Part shown: positions 15,305 through 24,630 of the stretch, piece after piece | How the letters are laid out: every line of letters starts with the position of its first letter | Position numbering within the stretch: the first letter of the stretch is position 1 | DNA from: Ornithinicoccus sp045032955 | Lineage (GTDB): Bacteria > Actinomycetota > Actinomycetes > Actinomycetales > Dermatophilaceae | Direction: 5' to 3' | Length of the DNA stretch: 64,000 nucleotides | Assembly: GCF_045032955.1 (NCBI RefSeq) | Contig: NZ_JBJFZU010000002.1 | Coordinates: forward strand, 806,001 to 870,000 | The notes under the pieces: generated by a model | What the model was told of the DNA's origin: nothing | Databases searched by the model: none | Seen by the model: the letters and a program-made list of their open reading frames with translations, nothing else | Position numbers and translations under genes: made by a program

Positions 15305-16069
15305 ATGCAGACGCCTCGGGACCTGGTCTACCGGGCCTACACCTCCTCCCTGCGTCGGCATCTGCCCAGCGAACGGCTGCCGCGGCACATCGGGGTGATG
15401 CTTGACGGCAACCGCCGGTGGGCCCGGCGACGGGGAGCGGCCTCGGCCGACGGGCACCGCGCCGGTGCCGAGAACATCGCGCCCTTCCTCGGTTGGTGCG
15501 AGGAGGCGGGCGTCGAGGTGGTCACCCTGTGGCTGCTCTCCACCGACAACCTCAACCGGGCCGCGCCCGAGCTGGAGCCGTTGCTGTCCATCATCGAGCA
15601 GGTGGTCGTGGACCTCGCCGCCGCGGGGCGCTGGCGGATGCAGGTGGTCGGCGCCCTCGACCTGCTGCCCGAGGACACCGCGCGCCGGCTGACCGAGGCC
15701 GCCGCCCGCACCGAGGAGGTCGACGGCATCGCCGTCAACGTGGCCATCGGGTACGGCGGCCGCCGGGAGATCGCCGACGCCGTGCGCTCGCTGCTCCAGG
15801 ACGCCGCCGGCAAGGGGTCGACGCTCGAGGAGCTGGCCGGCACGGTCACCGTCGAGGACATCGCCGCACACCTCTACACCCGCGGCCAGCCCGACCCCGA
15901 CCTGGTGATCCGCACCTCGGGCGAGCAGCGCCTCGGTGGCTTCCTGCTCTGGCAGAGCGCGCACAGCGAGTTCTACTTCTGCGAGGCCTACTGGCCGGAT
16001 TTCCGCAAGGTGGACTTCCTGCGCGCCCTGCGCGCCTACGCGGAGCGCGAGCGCCGATTCGGCAGCTGA
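15305..16069 (+). CDS. (Z)-isoprenyl diphosphate synthase (UppS family, Rv1086-like)
   Basis: Cis-prenyltransferase supplying polyprenyl carriers for wall synthesis. The catalytic HIGVMLDGNRRWAR is present, as are NLNRAAPELEPL, the basic site IRTSGEQRLGGFLLWQSAHSE and the C-terminal FYFCEAYWPDFR. Length is 254 residues. In mycobacteria the gene at this position (Rv1086) is a short-chain Z-farnesyl diphosphate synthase; whether this one makes C15 or longer chains cannot be read from the sequence. It probably starts leaderless at 15305. Confidence 0.92.
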   Translation: MQTPRDLVYRAYTSSLRRHLPSERLPRHIGVMLDGNRRWARRRGAASADGHRAGAENIAPFLGWCEEAGVEVVTLWLLSTDNLNRAAPELEPLLSIIEQVVVDLAAAGRWRMQVVGALDLLPEDTARRLTEAAARTEEVDGIAVNVAIGYGGRREIADAVRSLLQDAAGKGSTLEELAGTVTVEDIAAHLYTRGQPDPDLVIRTSGEQRLGGFLLWQSAHSEFYFCEAYWPDFRKVDFLRALRAYAERERRFGS

Positions 16070-16080
16070 GCGACACGCCG

Positions 16081-16117
16081 CGGTATGCCGTGGCGTCGCC
16101 GGTGCGGCGGCATACCG
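16081..16117 (+). terminator. Hairpin after the prenyltransferase gene
   Basis: CGGTATGCCG (16081-16090) pairs perfectly with CGGCATACCG (16108-16117) over a 17-base loop, 11 bases past the stop. It could be a terminator, but both arms are also copies of the octamer that recurs across the window. The remaining ~170 bases up to phoH2 show no gene. Confidence 0.45.
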
Positions 16118-16290
16118 TCGAGGCAGACGCGGAGCATCCCGCCCCGCCTCTCGGGAGGCCCACCACATGCAGCGCATGCGTGCACGGGGGAGGGCCGGCA
16201 CCGGCACCCACCCTCGTGGTGCGGCCCGGTCCCGGCCAGTCCACCGCCCAGCCGCGTAGCCCGCCGGCACGCGTCTGACAGGGAGTGAGC

Positions 16291-17667
16291 ATGAGCAGCA
16301 GCCCGAGCACCCGGTCCACCGACCTGCTGGACCAACGGTCCGTGACCCCCTTCGACGCCCTGCCGGACACCGGCCGCAAGACGTACGTGCTGGACACCTC
16401 CGTCCTGCTCTCCGACCCGCGGGCGCTGCTGCGCTTCGCCGAGCACGAGGTGGTGCTCCCGGTGGTGGTGATCACCGAGCTGGAGGGCAAGCGGCACCAC
16501 CCCGAGCTCGGCTACTTCGCCCGGCAGGCGCTGCGGATGCTGGACGACCTGCGGGTCAACCACGGCACCCTGAGCGAGTCCATCCCGGTCGGTGAGGCGG
16601 GGGGCTCGCTGCGCGTCGAGCTCAACCACAGCGACGTCACCTCCCTGCCCGCCGGGTTTCGGCTGGGTGACAACGACACCCGCATCCTGGCGGTCGCCGC
16701 GAACCTCGCCGGGGAGGGGCGGGACGTCACGGTGGTCAGCAAGGACCTGCCGATGCGGGTCAAGGCCTCCGCGGTCGGGCTGGACGCCCAGGAGTACCGG
16801 GCCGAGCTCGCGGTCGACAGCGGCTGGACCGGGATGGGCGAGATCGAGGTCGACGACGAGCAGATGCGCCAGCTGTACGACCTGGGTCGGCTGGAGCACC
16901 CCAGCGCCCAGGAGCTGCGGATCCACACCGGGCTGACCGTCCTCGGACCCTCCGGCAGCGCGCTGGCCAGGGTGGCCCCGGACCGCACCATCCGGCTGGT
17001 GCGCGGGGACCGGGACGCCTTCGGCCTGCACGGGCGCTCGGCGGAGCAGCGGATCGCGTTGGACCTGCTGCTCGACCCGGACGTGGGCATCATCAGCCTG
17101 GGCGGTCGGGCCGGCACCGGCAAGAGCGCGCTCGCCCTGTGCGCGGGTCTGGAGGCCGTGATGGAGCGGCGGCAGCACCGCAAGGTCATCGTCTTCCGCC
17201 CGCTCTACGCCGTGGGCGGGCAGGAGCTGGGATACCTGCCCGGGTCCGAGAACGACAAGATGGGCCCGTGGGCCCAGGCGGTCTTCGACACCCTCGGCGC
17301 GGTGGTCTCCAAGGAGGTCGTCGAGGAGGTGCTCGACCGGGACATGCTCGAGGTGCTGCCGCTGACCCACGTCCGCGGGCGCTCGTTGCACGACGCCTTC
17401 GTGATCGTCGACGAGGCCCAGAGCCTGGAGCGCAACGTCCTGCTGACCGTGCTGTCCCGGATCGGCCAGAGCTCCCGGGTGGTGCTCACCCACGACGTCG
17501 CGCAGCGCGACAACCTGCGGGTGGGACGGCACGACGGCGTGGCGGCGGTCATCGAGGCGCTCAAGGGGCACCCGCTCTTCGCGCACATCACGTTGACGCG
17601 GAGCGAGCGGAGCCCGATCGCTGCTCTGGTCACGGAGATGCTGGAGGGTAACGAGGGGTTGTTGTGA
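16291..17667 (+). CDS. phoH2: PhoH2: PIN-domain RNase fused to PhoH ATPase
   Basis: RNA helicase/ribonuclease. Residues ~20-140 are a PIN nuclease domain, with acidic residues in YVLDTSVLLSDP and LGDNDTRILAVAAN. Residues ~220-458 are the PhoH P-loop ATPase, with Walker A GGRAGTGKSALAL, Walker B FVIVDEAQS and the arginine-bearing SRIGQSSRVVLTHD. Length of 458 residues matches the PIN-PhoH fusions of actinobacteria (Rv1095 in M. tuberculosis). ATG 16291 is preferred over the GTG at 16285 because GGGAG lies five bases before the ATG. No terminator hairpin is obvious after it. Confidence 0.93.
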   Translation: MSSSPSTRSTDLLDQRSVTPFDALPDTGRKTYVLDTSVLLSDPRALLRFAEHEVVLPVVVITELEGKRHHPELGYFARQALRMLDDLRVNHGTLSESIPVGEAGGSLRVELNHSDVTSLPAGFRLGDNDTRILAVAANLAGEGRDVTVVSKDLPMRVKASAVGLDAQEYRAELAVDSGWTGMGEIEVDDEQMRQLYDLGRLEHPSAQELRIHTGLTVLGPSGSALARVAPDRTIRLVRGDRDAFGLHGRSAEQRIALDLLLDPDVGIISLGGRAGTGKSALALCAGLEAVMERRQHRKVIVFRPLYAVGGQELGYLPGSENDKMGPWAQAVFDTLGAVVSKEVVEEVLDRDMLEVLPLTHVRGRSLHDAFVIVDEAQSLERNVLLTVLSRIGQSSRVVLTHDVAQRDNLRVGRHDGVAAVIEALKGHPLFAHITLTRSERSPIAALVTEMLEGNEGLL

Positions 17668-17900
17668 CGGATGTGGCGCACAAAGTCTCCTGAGGCGTGA
17701 GTTCGTGCTGAAGTGTGACGTTCGCCACTCTCGGGGGTGAGGGTTTGACGCCACCGGTGCAGGCCGGGCACGGTGGAGTGGAAAGATCACGATGTGGTAA
17801 CGCCGTGCGCCCGAGCGTGTCGTCCCGACACGTGTCCCCCTGACGTCGGGCTCCCTGTCTGTCCTACGGCGGCCGCCTGCCCAGTGAGGAAGTTTCCCCC

Positions 17901-18851
17901 ATGAGCCCTGCCCCGAAGACGGACGCCACCGCGCGTCGCCACGCCCGCGGTCGCCGGATGTCCCCGGCCGCCACCGCGGTGACCGCCTCGATCGCCGCCG
18001 GGTCCCTGGCACTCGCGACGTACGCCGCCACCGCCGGTTCCGGCACCTCCGAGGACTCCACCGCGGACCTTCGCGCCTCGGTCGGCCAGTTCTCCCCGAC
18101 CGTCGCCGCGGATGCCGTCGCCGCCCTCAGCACGACCGCCGCCACCGAGTCCACCGGCATGTTCGCCGAGGCCCGTGAGCTGCGCGCCCAGCAGGCCGAC
18201 GAGGCGCTCGGGGTCTCCACGGGCATCCTCGGCGAGAGCGTGTCGACCCTGCGCGAGCAGTCCGACGAGATCTCCCGCGAGATGGCCGCCGAGCGCGCGG
18301 CGGAGCGTGCCGCTGCCGAGAAGGCCGCGGAAGAGGCTGCTGCCGAGCGCGCCGCCCAGGAGGCTGCTGCAGCGGAGACCGCCGCCGAGGAGGCTGCTGC
18401 CGAGGAGGCCGCCGCCGCCGAGCGCGCCCAGCAGGAGGCCGCCGACCGGGTCGCCGCCGAGGAGGTCGCCTCGCGCTCCACCGCCCGTGAGGCCGCTCCC
18501 GCACCGGAGCCCGAGCCTGCCCCGGCCCCTGCTCCCGCCCCGGCACCCTCCGGCGACCCGCGCTCCATCGCGCAGTCGATGCTGGGCAGCTACGGCTGGG
18601 GCCAGGACCAGTTCGGCTGCCTGGACTCGCTGTGGCAGAAGGAGTCCGGCTGGAACCCCAGCGCCACCAACCCCAGCTCGGGTGCGTACGGCATCCCGCA
18701 GTCGCTGCCGGCCAGCAAGATGGCCAGCGCCGGGGCCGACTGGCAGACCAACCCCGCCACCCAGATCTCGTGGGGCCTGACCTACATCTCGGGCCGCTAC
18801 GGCAGCCCCTGCAGCGCCTGGGCGCACTCGCAGGCCAACAACTGGTACTGA
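17901..18851 (+). CDS. Secreted lytic transglycosylase-like protein with coiled-coil stalk
   Basis: Cell-wall enzyme of 316 residues. A basic N-terminus and hydrophobic segment (SPAATAVTASIAAGSLALATYAAT) form the signal or anchor. Residues ~85-185 are a long Ala/Glu-rich coiled coil (repeats like AEEAAAERAAQEAAA), then a Pro/Ala linker. The last ~100 residues are a goose-lysozyme/SLT-like domain with the likely catalytic Glu in DSLWQKESGWNP, then GAYGIPQSLPASKM; it should cut peptidoglycan glycan strands. ATG follows GAGGAAG. The 233-base upstream gap holds a 7-base hairpin (17816-17832) but nothing I recognise as a c-di-AMP riboswitch, which precedes some actinobacterial wall hydrolases. Confidence 0.87.
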   Translation: MSPAPKTDATARRHARGRRMSPAATAVTASIAAGSLALATYAATAGSGTSEDSTADLRASVGQFSPTVAADAVAALSTTAATESTGMFAEARELRAQQADEALGVSTGILGESVSTLREQSDEISREMAAERAAERAAAEKAAEEAAAERAAQEAAAAETAAEEAAAEEAAAAERAQQEAADRVAAEEVASRSTAREAAPAPEPEPAPAPAPAPAPSGDPRSIAQSMLGSYGWGQDQFGCLDSLWQKESGWNPSATNPSSGAYGIPQSLPASKMASAGADWQTNPATQISWGLTYISGRYGSPCSAWAHSQANNWY

Positions 18852-18871
18852 GCCCCACCGCTCCACCGTCC

Positions 18872-18910
18872 TGACGTACCCCCGGTCGCCCAGCGGCCGG
18901 GGGTACGTCA
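18872..18910 (+). terminator. Terminator after the transglycosylase gene
   Basis: Perfect 14-base arms TGACGTACCCCCGG (18872-18885) and 18897-18910 with an 11-base loop. The DUF1206 start codon lies only ten bases beyond. Confidence 0.8.
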
Positions 18911-18920
18911 CAGTAGGGCG

Positions 18921-19721
18921 GTGAACGACATCGTCGACGAGGGCGCCCGCGCCGCCCGACAGGCCACCAACCACCGCTGGTTCGAACGGGTCGCCCGGCT
19001 GGGGTTCGCCGGCAGCGGGCTGATCCACCTGCTGATCGGCTGGATCGCGGCGCGGGTCGCGCTCGGGGGTGGTGGCGAGGCCGACCAGGGAGGAGCGCTG
19101 GCCGCGGTCCGGGAGGCCCCTGCCGGGGGCGTACTGCTCTGGGTCTGCGTCGTCGGCTTCGCGACGCTGGCGATCTTCCAGCTGGTCGAGGGCGTCCTCG
19201 GCGGGCCCGACCTCACGGACCGGCTCAAGGCCGTCGGCAAGGGCATCCTCTACGCCGCGCTCGGGGTGACGACCTTCACCTACGCGCGGGGCGGGAGCAG
19301 CGACAGCGGGGAGAGCACCACCGACCTGACCGCGACGTTGCTGCAGGCGCCGCTGGGCCGGTGGCTGGTGGCCGCGGTCGGGGTCGCGGTCGCGGCGGTC
19401 GGCGCCTACCACGTGTTCAAGGGCCTCACCCACCGCTTCCTGGAGGACCTGCGGTCCTCCGGCGGTGGCGACCTGGGCCGGGCGATCGTCGTCACCGGCA
19501 CCCTCGGGTATGCCGCCAAGGGGGTCGCCCTGGTCGTGCTGGGCGGGCTCTTCGGGGTGGCGGCCTGGCGGGCCGACGCCGACGAGGCGGCCGGGCTGGA
19601 CGCTGCCCTCAAGGCCCTGGCAGAGCAGCCCTTCGGCACCGTGCTGCTGCTCGCGGTGGCCCTCGGCCTCATCCTCTTCGGCGTCTACAGCGTCATCCGG
19701 GCCCGCTACGCCCGGATGTAG
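18921..19721 (+). CDS. DUF1206 multi-helix membrane protein
   Basis: Conserved membrane protein of unknown function, 266 residues, built as three repeats of a two-helix unit. Each unit ends near a Gly-Lys/His-Gly pattern (LIHLLIGWIAARVAL; VGKGILYAALGVTTF; YAAKGVALVVLGGLFG). The first ~20 residues are charged and cytoplasmic. The GTG start is ten bases after the terminator stem of the preceding gene with no ribosome site; CACAGT at 18909-18914 may act as a weak -10 box. Nothing in the neighbourhood suggests a role. Confidence 0.85.
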   Translation: MNDIVDEGARAARQATNHRWFERVARLGFAGSGLIHLLIGWIAARVALGGGGEADQGGALAAVREAPAGGVLLWVCVVGFATLAIFQLVEGVLGGPDLTDRLKAVGKGILYAALGVTTFTYARGGSSDSGESTTDLTATLLQAPLGRWLVAAVGVAVAAVGAYHVFKGLTHRFLEDLRSSGGGDLGRAIVVTGTLGYAAKGVALVVLGGLFGVAAWRADADEAAGLDAALKALAEQPFGTVLLLAVALGLILFGVYSVIRARYARM

Positions 19722-19763
19722 GGGCGGGTGTCCCTGCGCGGTGGTGCCCGTCCGTGGTGACGG

Positions 19764-20720
19764 TCAGAGGCGGCGCAGGCGCACCCGGTCCACGCTGTGG
19801 TCGGCTCCCTTGAGCAGCACCAGGGTGGCCCGGCTCCGGGTGGGTCGGATGTTCTCCATCAGGTTGGGTGCGTTGATCGCGTCCCAGATGTTCTCGGCGA
19901 TGTCCACGGACGCGTCGTCGCTCAGCGAGGCATACCGGTGGAAGTGCGAGTCCGGGTCGGCGAACGCGGTCCTGCGCAGCTCGAGGAACCGCTCCACGTA
20001 CCACTTCTTGATGTCGCCGACGTGGGCGTCCACGTAGACCGAGAAGTCGAAGAAGTCGCTGACCGCCATCCCGGTCCGACCATTCTCGTCGGCCCGCGGC
20101 GGCTGCAGCACGTTGAGCCCCTCCACGATGAGCACGTCCGGCCGCCGGACCACGGTGCGCTCCTGCGGCACGATGTCGTAGACCAGATGGCTGTAGACCG
20201 GGGCCGAGACCTCCGCCTTGCCGGACTTCACCTCGCTGACGAAGCGCAGCAGGCCCCGCCGGTCGTAGGACTCGGGGAAGCCCTTGCGAGCCATCAGGTT
20301 GCGCCGCTCGAGGACCTCGTTGGGCAGCAGGAAACCGTCGGTGGTGACCAGGTCGACCTGGGGCTGCCAGTCCCAGCGGGAGATCAGCTCGCGCAGGATG
20401 CGTGCGGTGGTCGACTTGCCGACCGCCACGGAGCCGGCGACGCCGATGATGAAGGGTGTCCGCTCGTGCCGCTCGTCCAGGAAGTCGCTGGTGACGTGGT
20501 GCAGCCGTTCGGTGGCGCGCTCGTAGAAGGAGAGCAGGCGGCTGATCGGCAGGTAGACCTGCTCGATCTCGGCCAGGTCCAGCCGCTCCCCGAGGCCGCG
20601 CAGCCGCTCGACGTCGTGCAGGTCCAGCTGCATGGGGTGCTCCTCGCGCAGCCGGGCCCAGTCGTCGCGGTCGAGCTCGACGTAGGGGGAGGGCAGGCCG
20701 GCGTTGCCGTGGGAGGACAT
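19764..20720 (-). CDS. coaA: Type I pantothenate kinase
   Basis: Phosphorylates pantothenate, the first and rate-limiting step of coenzyme A synthesis. The 318-residue protein has the P-loop GVAGSVAVGKSTTARIL, DFFDFSVYVDA, and substrate-loop stretches EGLNVLQPP and KWYVERFLELR, all typical of bacterial CoaA. ATG 20720 lacks a ribosome site but has CAGAAT six bases upstream, so translation is probably leaderless. It diverges from glmS; about 95 bases separate the starts. Confidence 0.96.
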   Translation of the reverse strand: MSSHGNAGLPSPYVELDRDDWARLREEHPMQLDLHDVERLRGLGERLDLAEIEQVYLPISRLLSFYERATERLHHVTSDFLDERHERTPFIIGVAGSVAVGKSTTARILRELISRWDWQPQVDLVTTDGFLLPNEVLERRNLMARKGFPESYDRRGLLRFVSEVKSGKAEVSAPVYSHLVYDIVPQERTVVRRPDVLIVEGLNVLQPPRADENGRTGMAVSDFFDFSVYVDAHVGDIKKWYVERFLELRRTAFADPDSHFHRYASLSDDASVDIAENIWDAINAPNLMENIRPTRSRATLVLLKGADHSVDRVRLRRL

Positions 20721-20726
20721 GTCGGC

Positions 20727-20732
20727 ATTCTG
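20727..20732 (-). promoter_or_regulatory. Putative -10 box (CAGAAT) of coaA
   Basis: CAGAAT on the minus strand sits six bases before the coaA ATG; no ribosome site lies between. Confidence 0.4.
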
Positions 20733-20802
20733 CCAAGGCGTCGTCGGGGGCGCGCGCGAGGCCGGTGCCGTGGCGCAGGCGGGGATACCGTCCGGACCCC
20801 CG

Positions 20803-20808
20803 TAGGCT
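20803..20808 (+). promoter_or_regulatory. -10 box (TAGGCT) of leaderless glmS
   Basis: TAGGCT is followed by seven bases and then ATG 20816. No ribosome site is present. Confidence 0.6.
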
Positions 20809-20815
20809 TGCCCCC

Positions 20816-22675
20816 ATGTGTGGAATCGTCGGTTACGTCGGCCCGGTGACGAGCGAGAAGGCCCTCGGGGTCGTGATGGAGGGGTTGGGGCGGCTGGAGT
20901 ACCGCGGCTACGACTCCGCCGGGGTGGCCGTCGTCGACGGTGACGCCGTCCGGACGCGCAAGCGCGCCGGCAAGCTCAGCAACCTCGTCGCCGCCCTGGA
21001 GGACGCCCCGCTGGCGGACACCGCGACGGCCATCGGGCATACCCGGTGGGCGACCCACGGCGGGCCGACCGACGCCAACGCCCACCCGCACCGGGGTGGC
21101 GCCGACGGCAAGCTGGCCCTGGTGCACAACGGGATCATCGAGAACTTCCACGCCCTCAAGGGTGCGCTGCTCGAGGACGGGGTGAGCTTCACCTCCGAGA
21201 CCGACACCGAGGTGGTCGCCCACCTCGTCGACCGGGCCTTCGCCCGGACCCAGGACCTGACCGAGGCGATGCGCGAGGTGGTCGGGACCCTGCACGGCGC
21301 CTTCACCCTGCTCGCGGTGCACGCCGACCAGCCGGGCGTCGTCGTCGGGGCCCGGCGCAACAGCCCGCTCGTGGTGGGTCTGGGCGAGGGGGAGAACTTC
21401 CTCGGCTCGGACGTGGCCGCCTTCATCGGCCACACCCGGCACGCCCTGGAGCTGGCCCAGGACCAGATCGTCACCATCACCCCGGACGGCTACACCGTCA
21501 TCAACTTCGACGGCACCCCCAGCGACGGCAAGGCCTACGAGGTCACCTGGGACGCGGCGGCCGCGGAGAAGGGCGGCTTCGACACCTTCATGGAGAAGGA
21601 GATCCACGACCAGCCGCACGCGGTGGCCGACACCCTGCTGGGCCGCACCGACGCCGAGGGCAACCTCATCCTGGACGAGGTGCACATCCCGGTCGAGGAG
21701 CTGCGCGGCGTCACCAAGATCGTCATCGTCGCCTGCGGTACCGCGGCCTACGCGGGCATGGTCGCCAAGTACGCCATCGAGCGCTGGACCCGGATCCCGG
21801 TGGAGGTCGAGCTGGCGCACGAGTTCCGCTACCGCGACCCGGTCGTCGATGCGCAGACCCTGGTCGTCTCCATCTCCCAGTCCGGGGAGACGATGGACAC
21901 CCTGATGGCGGTGCGGCACGCCAAGGAGCTGGGCGCCAAGACGGTGTCCATCTGCAACACCCACGGGTCGACGATCCCGCGCGAGTCCGACGCGGTGCTC
22001 TACACGCACGCCGGCCCGGAGATCGCGGTGGCCTCCACCAAGGCCTTCCTCGCCCAGATCACCGCCTCCTACATCCTGGGGCTCTACCTCACCTCGCTGC
22101 GGGGGGAGTCCTACGGCCGGGACGCCGCCGAGATCATGGCCGAGCTGCAGACCATCCCGGGCCACATCGAGCACCTGCTGACCACGATGGACCGGGTCAA
22201 GGAGATCGCCTACTTCATGGCGGACTCCCGCTCCGTGCTCTTCCTGGGCCGGCACGTCGGCTACCCGATCGCCATGGAGGGGGCGCTCAAGCTCAAGGAG
22301 CTCGCCTACATCCACGCCGAGGGCTTCGCCGCGGGTGAGCTGAAGCACGGCCCGATCGCGCTGATCGAGCCCGGCCAGCCGGTCTTCATCGTGGTCCCCT
22401 CGCCGGACAGCGAGCACGGGCTGCACGGCAAGGTCGTCTCCAACATCCAGGAGATCCGCGCTCGTGGCGCCCGCACCCTGGTGATCGCCGAGGAGGGGGA
22501 CGAGGACGTGGTCCCCTTCGCCGACGAGGTCATCCGGGTGCCCAAGACCTCCCCGCTGCTGGCCCCGCTGCTGACCGTGGTGCCGCTGCAGGTCTTCGCC
22601 CTGGAGCTGTCCACGGCGAAGGGGCTGGACGTGGACCAGCCGCGCAACCTGGCCAAGTCGGTCACGGTCGAGTAG
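20816..22675 (+). CDS. glmS: Glutamine-fructose-6-phosphate transaminase (isomerising)
   Basis: Makes glucosamine-6-phosphate for peptidoglycan and mycothiol. The N-terminal glutaminase starts MCGIVGYVG, where the Cys must be residue 2 after Met removal; this fixes the start at 20816 against longer options. TRWATHGGPTDANAHPH and the later SIS domains (SISQSGETMDTL; STKAFLAQI) are typical, and the C-terminus ends LAKSVTVE as in the family. Length is 619 residues. A TAGGCT box seven bases before ATG indicates a leaderless mRNA. acpS and nnr follow closely and may be co-transcribed. Confidence 0.97.
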   Translation: MCGIVGYVGPVTSEKALGVVMEGLGRLEYRGYDSAGVAVVDGDAVRTRKRAGKLSNLVAALEDAPLADTATAIGHTRWATHGGPTDANAHPHRGGADGKLALVHNGIIENFHALKGALLEDGVSFTSETDTEVVAHLVDRAFARTQDLTEAMREVVGTLHGAFTLLAVHADQPGVVVGARRNSPLVVGLGEGENFLGSDVAAFIGHTRHALELAQDQIVTITPDGYTVINFDGTPSDGKAYEVTWDAAAAEKGGFDTFMEKEIHDQPHAVADTLLGRTDAEGNLILDEVHIPVEELRGVTKIVIVACGTAAYAGMVAKYAIERWTRIPVEVELAHEFRYRDPVVDAQTLVVSISQSGETMDTLMAVRHAKELGAKTVSICNTHGSTIPRESDAVLYTHAGPEIAVASTKAFLAQITASYILGLYLTSLRGESYGRDAAEIMAELQTIPGHIEHLLTTMDRVKEIAYFMADSRSVLFLGRHVGYPIAMEGALKLKELAYIHAEGFAAGELKHGPIALIEPGQPVFIVVPSPDSEHGLHGKVVSNIQEIRARGARTLVIAEEGDEDVVPFADEVIRVPKTSPLLAPLLTVVPLQVFALELSTAKGLDVDQPRNLAKSVTVE

Positions 22676-22705
22676 GCCGCCGGTGCTGCGGGGCGGTGGT
22701 GGCCG

Positions 22706-23083
22706 GTGATCGTCGGCGTCGGGATCGACGTCGTCGACATCTCGCGCTTCGCCGCCCGGCTGGAGGCGAACCCCCGGTTGGGGGAGCGTCTCTTCACCGA
22801 GGAGGAGCTCGGGCTGCGACCTGCGTCGATGGCGGCCAGGTTCGCGGCGAAGGAGGCGCTCGCCAAGGCGCTGGGCGCCCCGGTCGGGCTGCGCTGGACG
22901 GACGCCACCGTGGTGCGCGCCGGCGACGGTCGCCCGCACCTGCGCACCACCGGGACGGTGGCGGCGCGGGCGGCTCGGCTGGGCGTCGAACGCTTCCACC
23001 TCTCGCTCTCGCACGACGCCGGGATCGCCTCGGCGGTGGTGATCGCCGAGGGCGAGCCCGTCACCCTCGAGGAGGAGGACTGA
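22706..23083 (+). CDS. acpS: Holo-[acyl-carrier-protein] synthase
   Basis: Transfers 4'-phosphopantetheine from CoA to acyl carrier protein. At 125 residues it has the AcpS motifs GVGIDVVDISRF (metal-binding Asp) and ARFAAKEALAKALG (Glu/Lys), plus HLSLSHDAGIASA. The start is GTG 22706. It follows glmS by 30 bases and is followed by nnr after a single base. Sitting near coaA it groups two CoA-linked steps, though on opposite strands. Confidence 0.95.
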   Translation: MIVGVGIDVVDISRFAARLEANPRLGERLFTEEELGLRPASMAARFAAKEALAKALGAPVGLRWTDATVVRAGDGRPHLRTTGTVAARAARLGVERFHLSLSHDAGIASAVVIAEGEPVTLEEED

Positions 23084-23084
23084 G

Positions 23085-24620
23085 ATGATCCAGGGGTATG
23101 CCGTCGCCGACGTGCGCGCCGCCGAGGACCGGGTGCGCGCCGGGCTCGAGGATGGCGAGCTGATGCTGCGTGCCGCCCGCGGACTGGCCGAGGTGGTCGC
23201 GATCCGTGCCCGGCAGCAGGACGCCGCCCGGATCGTCGTCCTGGCCGGTGGGGGTGACAACGGCGCGGACGCGCTCTACGCGGCTGGGATGCTGGCCGGC
23301 GAGCACGCGGTCGAGGTCATCGGGATCGCGACCGCCCTGCACGAACCGGCGGCAGAGGCGGTGCACCGGGCAGGGGTCAGCGTGCACCTGGTCGACCCCG
23401 AGGCGGACGCCGAGCTGCTGCCGCCGGCGGCGCTCGCGGCCCTCGCCGAGGCGGACCTGGTCGTCGACGGTCTGCTCGGGATCGGCGGTCGGGCCGGGCT
23501 GCGCGGGGCGATGGCCGCTGCCGTGCGGGCGGTGCCGGACGGCGCATACCTGCTCAGCGTGGACCTGCCCAGCGGTGCTGACCCGGCCGGCCTGGAGGCG
23601 CTCGGTGAAGCGGTCTTCGCCGACGAGACGGTGACCTTCTCGATGCTCAAGCCGGTGCACCTGCTGCCCGCGACCGAGCCGGCCGTCGGTGTCCTGACGG
23701 TGGTGGAGATCGGTGTCCGGATGGAGGTGCCCCCCGCGGTGGAGCGCCTGGAGCACACCGATGCCGCTGACCTCTGGCCGGTGCCGGGGCCGGCCGACCA
23801 CAAGTACACCCGGGGCGTGGTGGGTGTCGTGGCCGGCAGCGAGGGCTACCCCGGTGCGGCCGTGCTGTGCGTCACCGCGGCGCTGGAGACCGGCACCGGG
23901 ATGGTGCGCTACCTGGGGCCGCGCAGGGCGGAGGACCTGGTGCTGGCCAGCTGCCCCGAGGCGGTGCCCGGACCCGGGCGGGTGGAGGCAGCGGTGGTGG
24001 GGCCAGGGATCGACCCGCAGGGATGCGAGGAGCCCGAGTGCTCCGACGGGCAGGTGCAGAAGGTACGCGAGGCCCTGGACGCTGACACGGCTCTGGTCGT
24101 GGACGCCGGTGGTCTGCAGACCCTGGCGTTCTGGACGCGTCAGTCCGGCCGCGACGGTGTGCCGGTGGAGGGCAAGCTGCGCCGGCGCACCGCCCCCACG
24201 CTGCTCACCCCGCACGCCGGCGAGCTGGCGAGCTTCCTCAGCACCGTGGAGGAAGCACCGGTGACCCGTGATCAGGTGCAGGAGGACCCGGTCGGGCACG
24301 CGCGCCGCGCCGCCGCCCTGACCGGGGCCGTGGTCCTGCTGAAGGGCTCCAGCACCCTGGTCGTCGACCCCGACCCGGCCGTGCCGGTGCGGGTGCAGGC
24401 GGACGCCCCCGCCTGGCTGGCCACCGCCGGGGCCGGCGACGTGCTGGCAGGTGTCGCCGGCGCCCTGCTCGCCGCAGGCCTCGCGCCGCGGGACGCCGGG
24501 TCGCTGGCGGCATACCTGCACGGCCGTGCCGCGCACCGTGCCAACCCCGGTGGCCCGGTCCGGGCCCGTGCGGTGGCGGCCGCGATCCCCGCGACGGTGG
24601 CCGACCTGCTCGCTGTGTAG
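23085..24620 (+). CDS. nnr: Bifunctional NAD(P)H-hydrate epimerase / ADP-dependent dehydratase
   Basis: Repairs hydrated NAD(P)H. The N-terminal half (about 1-215) is the YjeF_N epimerase with AGGGDNGADALYAAG and VDLPSGADP; the C-terminal half (about 225-505) is the ribokinase-like dehydratase with TPHAGELASFL, VLLKGSSTLVVDP and the catalytic-site loop WLATAGAGDVLAG. Length is 511 residues. The ribosome site GGAGGAGG lies inside the end of acpS. The TAG stop (24618-24620) forms the first half of the -10 box of the next gene. Confidence 0.95.
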   Translation: MIQGYAVADVRAAEDRVRAGLEDGELMLRAARGLAEVVAIRARQQDAARIVVLAGGGDNGADALYAAGMLAGEHAVEVIGIATALHEPAAEAVHRAGVSVHLVDPEADAELLPPAALAALAEADLVVDGLLGIGGRAGLRGAMAAAVRAVPDGAYLLSVDLPSGADPAGLEALGEAVFADETVTFSMLKPVHLLPATEPAVGVLTVVEIGVRMEVPPAVERLEHTDAADLWPVPGPADHKYTRGVVGVVAGSEGYPGAAVLCVTAALETGTGMVRYLGPRRAEDLVLASCPEAVPGPGRVEAAVVGPGIDPQGCEEPECSDGQVQKVREALDADTALVVDAGGLQTLAFWTRQSGRDGVPVEGKLRRRTAPTLLTPHAGELASFLSTVEEAPVTRDQVQEDPVGHARRAAALTGAVVLLKGSSTLVVDPDPAVPVRVQADAPAWLATAGAGDVLAGVAGALLAAGLAPRDAGSLAAYLHGRAAHRANPGGPVRARAVAAAIPATVADLLAV

Positions 24621-24623
24621 GTT
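24618..24623 (+). promoter_or_regulatory. -10 box (TAGGTT) of the VOC gene, overlapping the nnr stop codon
   Basis: TAGGTT is followed by seven bases and ATG 24631. Its TAG is the stop codon of nnr. Confidence 0.55.
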
Positions 24624-24630
24624 GTCAGCC

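Noticed and set aside
17668..17900. A c-di-AMP (ydaO-type) riboswitch before the transglycosylase gene
   Set aside because: The gap contains only a 7-base hairpin; the conserved ydaO core sequences and junctions are not seen.
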